Shown here one piece after another: positions 18,294-26,421 of a stretch of DNA of 59,894 nt. The notes under the pieces are model-generated. The model did no database searches and was not told the DNA's origin. It saw nothing but the letters and a program-made list of their open reading frames with translations. Within the stretch, counting starts at the first letter, position 1, and each line of letters begins with the position of its first letter. Made by a program: the position numbers and the translations under genes. Source of the stretch: Cytobacillus sp. S13-E01 (lineage in GTDB: Bacteria > Bacillota > Bacilli > Bacillales > Bacillaceae_L); NCBI RefSeq assembly GCF_029193815.1, contig NZ_JARFVC010000022.1, forward strand, positions 1 to 59,894. Direction: 5' to 3'.

Positions 18294-18755
18294 TCAATAT
18301 GAACTACTTATTTTTTTTGCAAAAATTCCAACTACGGTAAACCTTTCCATACCTTCAGATCCAGAAATATAATAGGATCCACTTCGTAACCAAGCGTGTG
18401 CGATTAATTTACCAGATTCGTCCTTGGCAATTCCTAAATAAAGTGTACTTTCAATATCTCGTCTCTCTAACATTTTCATTGCAGCTATAGCTTTGACGAG
18501 GCATTTACTTTCCCAATATGTATACCGACTCATAATGTCAATAGCCTGTGAAACACTCTTTATTATCTTCTTATCCAGGTCATTATCAGTAAACGAAGTT
18601 TCTTCTTCATACATACCCAACCTGTTAATAACTTTTTTAAAAGGCATGGCCTTTATAACACGAGAACAGCCTAAACTAATAAATGATTCTAACATTAAAA
18701 GTTTTGTGTTATTATCTAATTTTAAAAAAATACCTAATTTCTTAATAGTGGTCAA
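18294..18755 (-). CDS. Lasso peptide B2 leader peptidase (transglutaminase-like)
   Basis: A ~153-aa protein with the B2 catalytic pattern: Cys in YWESKCLVKA and His in IAHAWLRSG, followed by YYISGSEGM. B2 proteins cut the leader after B1 presents it, freeing the amino group used by the cyclase. The frame opens at 18773, but the GGGGGAAG motif lies at its very 5' end, so I favour TTG 18755 as start. It lies 26 nt after B1. Confidence 0.9.
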   Translation of the reverse strand: MTTIKKLGIFLKLDNNTKLLMLESFISLGCSRVIKAMPFKKVINRLGMYEEETSFTDNDLDKKIIKSVSQAIDIMSRYTYWESKCLVKAIAAMKMLERRDIESTLYLGIAKDESGKLIAHAWLRSGSYYISGSEGMERFTVVGIFAKKISSSY

Positions 18756-18798
18756 GCCAGTCACTTCCCCCAAGCAAACATATATTAACTAAGATCTT

Positions 18799-19095
18799 CT
18801 ATTCCTTACTAGTATTTATTAATCCTTCTTTTAGTAAATGATTCAAAAAGGATATTACTTGTACCTCACATTCAGATTTCTCTATTTCATATCCTTTAGT
18901 TAATATGGTAATCAAATTCTCTACTAACATAGGCTCATTCATGTGATCCCAAATGACACCGCCTATTTCACCTAAATTATAGTATTTTCCGTTAATAATA
19001 CTCAACATTACCTTTTCTCCATCCATATCACTAACTATGTTTCCCTCTACTTGAGTTACCTTATTACTAAGCACTATTCCATCTTTAATTAACAT
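18799..19095 (-). CDS. Lasso peptide B1 protein (PqqD/RRE)
   Basis: A 98-aa PqqD-like protein: GEKVMLSIINGKYYNLGEIG (residues ~26-45), then GGVIWDHM and a C-terminal helix FLNHLLKEGLI. It recognises the leader's conserved segment (YxxP in other families; here a WKQPVLEVL segment) and delivers it to B2. It starts 6 nt after the kinase gene ends. Confidence 0.92.
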   Translation of the reverse strand: MLIKDGIVLSNKVTQVEGNIVSDMDGEKVMLSIINGKYYNLGEIGGVIWDHMNEPMLVENLITILTKGYEIEKSECEVQVISFLNHLLKEGLINTSKE

Positions 19096-19100
19096 TATTA

Positions 19101-20030
19101 TTATTCTCCTTTATTTAAATTACCTAATATTAATGAAACAATCTCATGTGTACTACATCGTGAAGATGGACGATTTAAACGGTAAAAATCAATATCATTT
19201 AAAATTTTGGTGGAAGAATTAAAATGCCATTCTGTTAGCCCCATTTCAGGAATTAAAAAGTTACGATATGTATTTCGAAACAAAGTAGACAAACGTTCAA
19301 GCTTTTGAATCGAGTTAATCTCAACTCTATTAATCACCTCGTCTTTAATCAATTCAAATATACCACCCAGAGGTAAACTTCGAGTGCAAAATGTATTAGA
19401 AACTGGTACGCAGAATTTATTTTCCCGTCCATATATGGAGCGATAATTACTTGAATCTATTTTAAGTTTTTTTAGACTATCATGCCAAAGTTTCTGCTGA
19501 GGATATGATGGTGTGACTATAGGCAAATTTTCATCAGAAAGTGATATAGGTACAATATCATCACTAATAAGTTGATACCCACTTTTTATGAAAGCAGAAG
19601 CTAGTGTTGATTTTCCTGCCCCAGAATCGCCAACAAAAGCATAAACTTTGCCTTCAATTACTACAGCACTCCCATGCAAAGGTATTATTTTTCTTTGCAT
19701 AAGTAATATACCCATACAAGTACCTAGTATATATAGACGGATTAGATCCATATCAGCATTTATAATTGGTTTATATATAATTCTTTTTCCTTTTTCTATA
19801 AGAAAGGTTGCCGTATTAGGAGCATGAAATATTACCTCATCTTTATTTATTATAAATTCATATTTCGAAGATGATATAACAGGAAAACTATTACCATATA
19901 TACCAGTTATCTCAATGTCTGATGAATCCACTTGCTCTTTTTTAATAGTCAGTTCTGGAAATTGGACATCACAAGAAATATTTAATCCAAAAGCTTTATA
20001 CATAATAATTTTTTTTGGGGCCTCTAACAT
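19101..20030 (-). CDS. HPr kinase-like lasso peptide kinase
   Basis: A 309-aa protein with P-loop GDSGAGKST (134-142) after IPLHGSAVV, and LISDDIVPI (~154-162), as in PadeK-type kinases that phosphorylate the C-terminal Ser of paeninodin-type lasso peptides. The precursor here does end in Ser (Ser51), which fits. The frame extends to 20078, but GGAG at 20039-20042 points to ATG 20030. It follows the precursor across a hairpin. Confidence 0.9.
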   Translation of the reverse strand: MLEAPKKIIMYKAFGLNISCDVQFPELTIKKEQVDSSDIEITGIYGNSFPVISSSKYEFIINKDEVIFHAPNTATFLIEKGKRIIYKPIINADMDLIRLYILGTCMGILLMQRKIIPLHGSAVVIEGKVYAFVGDSGAGKSTLASAFIKSGYQLISDDIVPISLSDENLPIVTPSYPQQKLWHDSLKKLKIDSSNYRSIYGRENKFCVPVSNTFCTRSLPLGGIFELIKDEVINRVEINSIQKLERLSTLFRNTYRNFLIPEMGLTEWHFNSSTKILNDIDFYRLNRPSSRCSTHEIVSLILGNLNKGE

Positions 20031-20060
20031 CGTATTCACTCCACAGTTTTTTTTCATTAA

Positions 20061-20097
20061 CATAAAACCCTTATACAAACTTAATCGTATAAGGGCA
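20061..20097 (-). terminator. Attenuator-like hairpin between lasso precursor and kinase
   Basis: CCCTTATAC (20068-20076) pairs perfectly with GTATAAGGG (20087-20095); on the minus strand it is followed by UUUUAUG. Such a partial terminator after a precursor gene commonly yields more precursor mRNA than enzyme mRNA. Confidence 0.7.
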
Positions 20098-20118
20098 TTA
20101 ATTACCTTACTCTAACCA

Positions 20119-20274
20119 TCAACTAGTAAAGCGTTTCCAAGTTTGTGGATTATTCGGATCCTCTTCCTCACCAGGAACATACGCTTCGTCAGTGTATGGC
20201 CCCCAAACAGTTGAGGCCATTGTCATATTTACATCTAGTACTTCTAGGACAGGTTGTTTCCATACTTTTTTCAT
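20119..20274 (-). CDS. Lasso peptide precursor, paeninodin family
   Basis: A 51-aa peptide with leader KKVWKQPVLEVLDVNMTMA (2-20), very close to paeninodin-type leaders, and C-terminal Ser51. By family alignment the core would start at Ala20 (after Thr18-Met19), yet the first acidic residues are Asp29 and Glu30, i.e. core positions 10 and 11. Ring sizes of 7-9 would instead need a core starting at Ser21 (Asp9), Thr22 (Asp8) or Trp24 (Glu7). The predicted tail is long (total core ~28-32), acidic in the middle (E36-D39) and contains Trp46. Strong ribosome binding site AAAGGAGGTGA 6 nt upstream. Located 13 nt after the cyclase gene. Confidence 0.92.
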   Translation of the reverse strand: MKKVWKQPVLEVLDVNMTMASTVWGPYTDEAYVPGEEEDPNNPQTWKRFTS

Positions 20275-20287
20275 ATTATCACCTCCT

Positions 20288-22228
20288 TTAAGCAAACTTT
20301 TTAATAAATCTATACACTATTAAACTACGCATTAAAATTTTATATTCTGGCTTAACTGCAAACTCAGGTCTAACCCCCTCCTCAATTTTTGATAGGGCTC
20401 CTTTAATAACTTCTTCATTTAAGAATTCTAATATTTTATTATCTTTGCCAAGTTGTTTAATTTCTTCTTCATATGAAGTCCAATTCGGCATCATTCTATG
20501 CACCCAATCAGCACCTTGAACCCCTCTGATACGTTGATTTAGTCTAATACTATTTGGTAGCATACTTTCAGTGGATCTTCGAATAAGTGCACGATCTAAC
20601 CCATTTTGAACATATTGTTCTTCAGGCAAGGATAGACAGAAACGAATCACTCGTAAATCATTGGTAGGATCACGCTTCCAGACTGAATACCTTAAAGATA
20701 ACTTTGTTGCTAGAGTATTACTCGCATTCCAATGAAAGACTTCTTCAAAATGGCTTTTTCTTTGTTTATAAAGATTAGTTGAAGAGAACCATCCGTTTGT
20801 TCCGATACCATGTTCACTTAATTTATTAAAGACATTTGTCCTTTTCGCAAATTCAGAGTTAATCAATGTAGGATATTGGTATGTTGTATTTAATGGCGAT
20901 ATTCGCTTTATAAATGGAAATGCAACTCTAGCAATTCTTGGTAGGTTTTTAAATCTACTTCCTCCTACATTTTTACTATAGTGACTCAACTCAATAGCTA
21001 GACGGAACCATTTTAGTTTTTTTAATAAAATAGCGTAGTAATCTATTGCTGAACCCCAGGAAATTGATAAATTACCTCTTCCTCCATTAAGTAGGATCCC
21101 AATGTCTTTTTTCTGCGCTTCTTCAAACATCCCTTTTAACCAAAAGGAGTTTTCAAAAAATTTATAAGGCATTTCCATTACTTCTAGAAAATCATCGACT
21201 TCAGTATATGAATCTCTTCCTTGGAAGTCTAAATAATTATCTGAAATACCACCAATATGTCTTACTGTTTCATTAATTAGCGGTCTTTCATCTGGCATTA
21301 TATGTTTCGGTGTAAAATCCACAAAATCCTTTGGAGGAATATAACTGAATGTATGTAGTTGTTTGTTTTCTTTGCGTAGCGTTTTTGATGCAAAACCGAC
21401 AATGGATCCTGAATCTAACCCCCCGCTTAATTGAGCACCAACTTTTCGGTATGTTCGTAACCTTGAATCTACTGCTTTTTGGAATACATCCTGAAATGCC
21501 TCTATATATTCCTCATTAGATTTTAGTTTTAGTTTCTCATTTGAAGTTAAAGTACAATATCTCTTAAGCGTGACTTTATTACTTACTACAGTCATACTAT
21601 GAGAAGGTGGTAATTGCTTTATATTCTCATAAGGAGTTATAGAAGCATCTACTGTATCAATCATTCCAGTAATCGCAAGAAATTCTGCAAGCCATTGTTC
21701 ATTTAATTTCTTTTCTACATAAGGCAAAGTTAGTAACGGCTCAATCGTTGTACAAAAAGCAAACTTCTGATGGTTTTGATAATAGTAAAGTGTTCTGCTT
21801 CCTGAAAAGTCTCTTGCACCAAATAAAAGTCGCTTTCTTTCGTCCCAGATCATAAAAGCAAAGTCACCAATTAAATATTTAGGTACTTCTTCACCGAATT
21901 GATGATAAGCGAGTAATATTAATTTACTGTCAGCAATAGTTTTTCTTTGATTTTTTTTCACCTGTAATATTTCAAATAAATCTTCTCGATTATCAATGAT
22001 GGCATCAGCTGTAATTACAAGTTGCCTATCGTAATCATAGTAAGGCAATTGTTCATTTAATGACTCAGGAGTTATCCATTGTGCATGACAACCTAGAAAG
22101 ATATTATCTTTTTTCCACGAACTTATTTCGTCTGCAGGATATTGTTGTAAAGCTTGCATAATCCCATTGCCATGATCTACTGCTATAGGTTCTTTATTCT
22201 GATGATAAATTCCAGCTATTGCACTCAT
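20288..22228 (-). CDS. Lasso macrolactam synthetase (asparagine synthase-like, C protein)
   Basis: A 646-aa asparagine-synthase homologue. It begins MSAIAGIYH, without the catalytic Cys2 of glutaminases, as usual for lasso cyclases. The ATP pyrophosphatase motif SGGLDS is near residue 268. It adenylates the ring Asp/Glu side chain and closes the isopeptide bond. The open frame reaches 22393, but GGGGGA 7 nt before ATG 22228 and family alignment decide the start. First gene of the lasso operon, with SinR-like operators directly upstream. Confidence 0.93.
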   Translation of the reverse strand: MSAIAGIYHQNKEPIAVDHGNGIMQALQQYPADEISSWKKDNIFLGCHAQWITPESLNEQLPYYDYDRQLVITADAIIDNREDLFEILQVKKNQRKTIADSKLILLAYHQFGEEVPKYLIGDFAFMIWDERKRLLFGARDFSGSRTLYYYQNHQKFAFCTTIEPLLTLPYVEKKLNEQWLAEFLAITGMIDTVDASITPYENIKQLPPSHSMTVVSNKVTLKRYCTLTSNEKLKLKSNEEYIEAFQDVFQKAVDSRLRTYRKVGAQLSGGLDSGSIVGFASKTLRKENKQLHTFSYIPPKDFVDFTPKHIMPDERPLINETVRHIGGISDNYLDFQGRDSYTEVDDFLEVMEMPYKFFENSFWLKGMFEEAQKKDIGILLNGGRGNLSISWGSAIDYYAILLKKLKWFRLAIELSHYSKNVGGSRFKNLPRIARVAFPFIKRISPLNTTYQYPTLINSEFAKRTNVFNKLSEHGIGTNGWFSSTNLYKQRKSHFEEVFHWNASNTLATKLSLRYSVWKRDPTNDLRVIRFCLSLPEEQYVQNGLDRALIRRSTESMLPNSIRLNQRIRGVQGADWVHRMMPNWTSYEEEIKQLGKDNKILEFLNEEVIKGALSKIEEGVRPEFAVKPEYKILMRSLIVYRFIKKFA

Positions 22229-22247
22229 TATTTCCCCCATAGTAAGA

Positions 22248-22263
22248 ATTCTTTTTAAAGAAC
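22248..22263. promoter_or_regulatory. SinR-like operator, proximal, lasso operon
   Basis: ATTCTTTTTAAAGAAC, identical at 15 of 16 positions to the complement of the site at 10211-10226. It lies 20-35 nt upstream of the cyclase start. Confidence 0.7.
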
Positions 22264-22372
22264 AACCAATCAATATAACTTTATTTTCATTTATTGTGCC
22301 ACCTGTATCAAACGGTATAAATAATATTGTTTTACATATTGTTTTACATAGCAACAAGTAATTTATGTTTAT

Positions 22373-22388
22373 GTTCTTTATAAAGAAC
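22373..22388. promoter_or_regulatory. SinR-like operator, distal, lasso operon
   Basis: GTTCTTTATAAAGAAC is a perfect 16-bp palindrome. Its centre is 125 bp from the proximal site, about twelve helical turns, which would suit looping between bound dimers or tetramers. The 231-nt gap between cyclase and flippase genes holds only these sites and the presumed promoter. Confidence 0.75.
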
Positions 22389-22459
22389 AACATAGGATAA
22401 AAATATCATCTTTAGCTAAAGTTGTCAACTACTACATTTAATAAGTTTCTTTTAGGACA

Positions 22460-24013
22460 TTAACTCATAGGGATTTTTTCTTTATAAAGTTTTAATTTCA
22501 CTTGTAACATTTTAAGTAGATTTACAAAAACCCCAAATAAATATATAAACTCTTCTGTCTTATAGAATATAGCTAGATAAATTACATTAGGGATAACTAA
22601 GCAAATAAGTCCTGTAGCAAAAAGGGTAAAAATATTATCTATTACAATAAAGTCGCTTAGAAATTTTGTTGAATAATAGGTTCCAAATCCTACTACAAGG
22701 AAAAATAAGTATTGTTTAAAATAATTTATTACAGGTTTTTCAAATACTTTTTTATAAACTAAATACGGAGTAGTCCAAAATGGTACTGCTATCGCACTAA
22801 TAAGAGTTCCAATAAATACACCTATTATACCAATATATTGAACTAAAATAATTGAGAAAGTAAGATTTAAAGCCGCCTGACATAAAGGTGCAAATCTATC
22901 CTCATGAAAGATTCCTGCTGTTGTTTTCACCGTAGTAATTGAATTTCTCATACCTCTTTCATAAAAAAGAATAACTAATACGATTAATACACTTTCACTC
23001 ATTAGAAATTCTGAGCCAATCCATAAAATAATAAATGGTTCTAACATTATGGCTAATATTATTGAGAAAAATGAATATAACCAAAAGTTTAATAGCCAAC
23101 TTACTTTATATATACTATAAACTTTTTCTTTAGTTTCATTCGCCACTAAATTTCCTACACTGTGATATAGATTATTAAATATTTGGTTAATAAAAGTTCT
23201 ACAGATCTCAATCAACATAAGATAATTTGCATACAATCCTACTGCAGTAACACTAATAAATGATGATATAATAATATTATCTGTGCCAAAAACTAAGAAT
23301 ACTCCTATATTCTGTAATACAATAGCCTTTACATTTCTAATGATATTTTGTTTTGTATCATCATCTAACTTAGTCATAACTTTTTCTGTTAAAAATGGAT
23401 ACAATTTATTTACTATAAATGCCAAAATAATACTTGTGGTTAACGTTATAAAACTTTCTACTACTAAGTATAGAATGAAATTTTGTGTATAATACAAAAT
23501 TCCAATTTTAAGGGCAGTAGAAATAATGGATGAAACAGAATATACACCAGTTACTATATAACCCTTTTGGCAAACATTTAAAAAAGAATTCTTATGCAAA
23601 TATAAATATGGTACAACTGTATTCAACAAAAATATTAAATAGATTAAATTAATACTTTCAATACTTGAATTTTTGATAAAGTATTCTAGGAAAGGCATGA
23701 TAGATAATCCAAAAAATAATACAATTAAAGCAATTACCAGATAAGCATTTCTATACAGCCTCATTAGTTGATTAATTTTTCCGTGATCGTTTTCAGCGAC
23801 TGGTTTATAAAGACTGTACATAATACTGGATCCTATACCAGCTTCTGCCAATGCTAACATAGCTAATATACTTGTAAACAGACCGCTAATCCCTAAATAT
23901 TCTACTCCCAAATAGGTTATAAAAACAGTTCTTGAAACAAAACTTAATGAGGTAATAATAATTTGATTTCCTATTCCCGCAGCTATATTTTTAATAGAAT
24001 TTTTGACTCTCAT
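22460..24013 (-). CDS. Polysaccharide flippase (Wzx/EpsK-like)
   Basis: A 517-aa protein with about 12-14 hydrophobic segments and the N-terminal pattern GIGNQIIITSLSFVSRTVFI followed by LGVEYLGISGLF, typical of MOP-superfamily O-unit flippases. It would move undecaprenyl-linked repeat units across the membrane. Last gene of the eps-like operon and immediately upstream of the lasso promoter region. Confidence 0.88.
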   Translation of the reverse strand: MRVKNSIKNIAAGIGNQIIITSLSFVSRTVFITYLGVEYLGISGLFTSILAMLALAEAGIGSSIMYSLYKPVAENDHGKINQLMRLYRNAYLVIALIVLFFGLSIMPFLEYFIKNSSIESINLIYLIFLLNTVVPYLYLHKNSFLNVCQKGYIVTGVYSVSSIISTALKIGILYYTQNFILYLVVESFITLTTSIILAFIVNKLYPFLTEKVMTKLDDDTKQNIIRNVKAIVLQNIGVFLVFGTDNIIISSFISVTAVGLYANYLMLIEICRTFINQIFNNLYHSVGNLVANETKEKVYSIYKVSWLLNFWLYSFFSIILAIMLEPFIILWIGSEFLMSESVLIVLVILFYERGMRNSITTVKTTAGIFHEDRFAPLCQAALNLTFSIILVQYIGIIGVFIGTLISAIAVPFWTTPYLVYKKVFEKPVINYFKQYLFFLVVGFGTYYSTKFLSDFIVIDNIFTLFATGLICLVIPNVIYLAIFYKTEEFIYLFGVFVNLLKMLQVKLKLYKEKIPMS

Positions 24014-24018
24014 TACAT

Positions 24019-25206
24019 TTACACAACCTTTGAGTTGGTGTAAGCGTTAATTAACCTTATACAGAATCCCTGGGTGAAAGGAAGAATATTAAACAACATA
24101 GAATATACCCCTATATCTTTAGTATCTCCTTGAGAAAAATCTACAGCACCGTTTCTTCTTGTAACCTTCATTAAGTACTCGATAGCTTTATTTGTACTGT
24201 CGATACATTCATTTGAAATATCCTCAATTTTAGAAGCATTTAACATAAACCACCCTAATGTAGCTGTAGTTGAAGAATCTGGTCTTGATTCACGTCTAGT
24301 GACAGTCCAATTCCAACTTCCATTTCTTTGTTGGAAACTCATAGCAGCTCTAGCGAACCTTTTCACACTATCTTCCAGAATATACTTATTTTTATTATTT
24401 GATGGTAATTCGTTCCATGTATCTATGAGACCGATAGCAAACCAACCGAGACCTCTCCCCCAACCGTATAATCCAAGAGGTACTTTGTGTTCTATCTCGT
24501 AAGCATGACTGGGTATGTAGTGTTTATCTATCATACCATATTTTTCAAATTCTTTAATTTGTTTAACTGCAAGTTCTATACATTCATCCTTGTTGAATTT
24601 TTTTCCATATAAAACTAAAAATGGACATATAAAACCTACGGTATCCACATATCTGTAGCTTTCCATAGATTTTCTATATCCAACTGTTCCATCGATACCT
24701 ATATGTTCTTTTATCAATTCCCAGGTGTAATTAAGTGCCTCCTTATATTTATCTTGATCGATAAAGTCCAATTTCATTAATGCAAAAGCTAATATTGCTC
24801 CATCAACATTGTTAGGCTTTTCCTTCCATTGACCATTCTCATTGAATTTTATATTAATATATTTTATTATTTCTTTCTTAACTTCATTGTCATCTTTATA
24901 TTTGAGAAATTCTGATAGTCCTAAAATTAGGGAAGCCTCTTGCCAATGTTGTATTGTACTACTCGAATAATTTCCTTTTAATATATCTAGGACTACTAAT
25001 CTTGTATTATCTGTTACCTTTATCATTGGAGTATTATTTAACCAATTTACTCCTTTGTTAGTTACTGATTTACTCCAAATATCTATATCAGTATACCTTC
25101 CAATATAAACTCTACTTATCCATGCTCTTAATATTGGAACAATATCAAACAAGATTATCGTTCCTACTATAGTAATCAACCCTATAATGAATGCTTTCAA
25201 AACCAT
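24019..25206 (-). CDS. Membrane-anchored GH88/GH105-like glycoside hydrolase
   Basis: A 395-aa protein with one N-terminal hydrophobic helix (residues 3-25) and an alpha/alpha-barrel-like domain with DTVGFICPFLVLYG, HAYEIEHKVPLGLYGWGRGL and FQQRNGSWNW. The WGRGxGW-type segment and the DTVGF Asp recall unsaturated uronyl hydrolases of GH88/GH105. It may trim or modify the exopolysaccharide at the cell surface. Substrate unknown. An unusual member of an eps operon. Confidence 0.65.
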   Translation of the reverse strand: MVLKAFIIGLITIVGTIILFDIVPILRAWISRVYIGRYTDIDIWSKSVTNKGVNWLNNTPMIKVTDNTRLVVLDILKGNYSSSTIQHWQEASLILGLSEFLKYKDDNEVKKEIIKYINIKFNENGQWKEKPNNVDGAILAFALMKLDFIDQDKYKEALNYTWELIKEHIGIDGTVGYRKSMESYRYVDTVGFICPFLVLYGKKFNKDECIELAVKQIKEFEKYGMIDKHYIPSHAYEIEHKVPLGLYGWGRGLGWFAIGLIDTWNELPSNNKNKYILEDSVKRFARAAMSFQQRNGSWNWTVTRRESRPDSSTTATLGWFMLNASKIEDISNECIDSTNKAIEYLMKVTRRNGAVDFSQGDTKDIGVYSMLFNILPFTQGFCIRLINAYTNSKVV

Positions 25207-25226
25207 TTACTTACCTACTTTCACAA

Positions 25227-26408
25227 CTAATTACACAAATTATATAATTTTTGTACCTCTGACTCATTATCTAAATCTTCTCTTGATAAATTATCTATAA
25301 GTCTAAATCTTAATTTTTCATTTTCTATTAGTCTTCTTATCCCTTCAAATACTGCCTTAGAATCCTGATTTACAATTAAACCATTTACACCATTTTCAAT
25401 TTGATCATAAATAACATTGAAGTTAGTTGAAACAATGGGTTTCTTTAATATTTTTGCCTCAGTGATAGTCAAACATCGTCCCTCAAATAAAGAAGTTTGA
25501 ACATATATGTCACATTGTCTTATATATGGATATGGGTTATCTCTTAGGCCTATTAAAATAAAAATATCTTCTAAATTTTTTGTCTTAATTTGTTGCTCTA
25601 ATTTTTTTCTTTCTTCCCCTTCTCCAACAACATACCACCTAATATTAAATCCATTTCTTATTAACAAATCACAAGCTTCAACTGCTATTTCGAAACCTTT
25701 TTGATAGTTAAGTCTTCCTACTGATGTAATTGTAATTCCGTTATTCTTAATATCTGATTGCTCCATTGACATTTTATTAATAATTTTTGGAGATACTATA
25801 TTGTGCATAAGTTTTATTTTTTCACTGTACATCGGAAATCTATTTTTTAGAATATGGAGACATTCTTCAGAAACTGTAACTAAATTATCTAGTTTTCTAA
25901 AATATTTAACATCGATATTATAATCCATTCCTAATTTGTCATAATCGTTATGGATAAAACCTATTTTCTTTTTAGCTTCTACCTTATCTATACAAAAATA
26001 AACTGGATTCTTTTCTAAATACCCAATAGCAACATCATATTTTTTATCAATTTTATTTATTGATCTAGATATATACTTCCAAACTCTTTGCTCACTTCTA
26101 GATTTATTTTTTTCTGTTTTAAAAATAAATCCCGCACACACTCGTGATAAGGCAACCTTAATTTTGCCTTTCTTAATACAATCTATGACGGATCTTTTTA
26201 TAGACATATCAAAATTTTTATACTCACTAGGCTCTTCTAATAAATTAACTTGATTAGGTATCTTATTAAAAAAAATCCCCTCATGTTTAAATAAAAATAA
26301 ATCAACGTTATATTCTGAATAATCTAAGACCTCTAATAGAGAAATTAGTGCTTTTTCACCACCACCACAGTTTAAATTATTAATTACAAATAGAATATCC
26401 TTTTTCAT
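25227..26408 (-). CDS. Glycosyltransferase family 4
   Basis: A 393-aa GT4 protein: N-terminal NNLNCGGGEKALISLLEVLD, C-terminal SVGRLNYQKGFEIAVEA and the PSRYEG-equivalent QTSLFEGRCLTITEAKIL. It transfers an activated sugar to the lipid-linked repeat unit. The frame extends to 26435 but AGGTGG 8 nt before ATG 26408 decides the start. Paralogue of 26422 and 29853. Confidence 0.88.
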   Translation of the reverse strand: MKKDILFVINNLNCGGGEKALISLLEVLDYSEYNVDLFLFKHEGIFFNKIPNQVNLLEEPSEYKNFDMSIKRSVIDCIKKGKIKVALSRVCAGFIFKTEKNKSRSEQRVWKYISRSINKIDKKYDVAIGYLEKNPVYFCIDKVEAKKKIGFIHNDYDKLGMDYNIDVKYFRKLDNLVTVSEECLHILKNRFPMYSEKIKLMHNIVSPKIINKMSMEQSDIKNNGITITSVGRLNYQKGFEIAVEACDLLIRNGFNIRWYVVGEGEERKKLEQQIKTKNLEDIFILIGLRDNPYPYIRQCDIYVQTSLFEGRCLTITEAKILKKPIVSTNFNVIYDQIENGVNGLIVNQDSKAVFEGIRRLIENEKLRFRLIDNLSREDLDNESEVQKLYNLCN

Positions 26409-26421
26409 GTATAACCACCTA

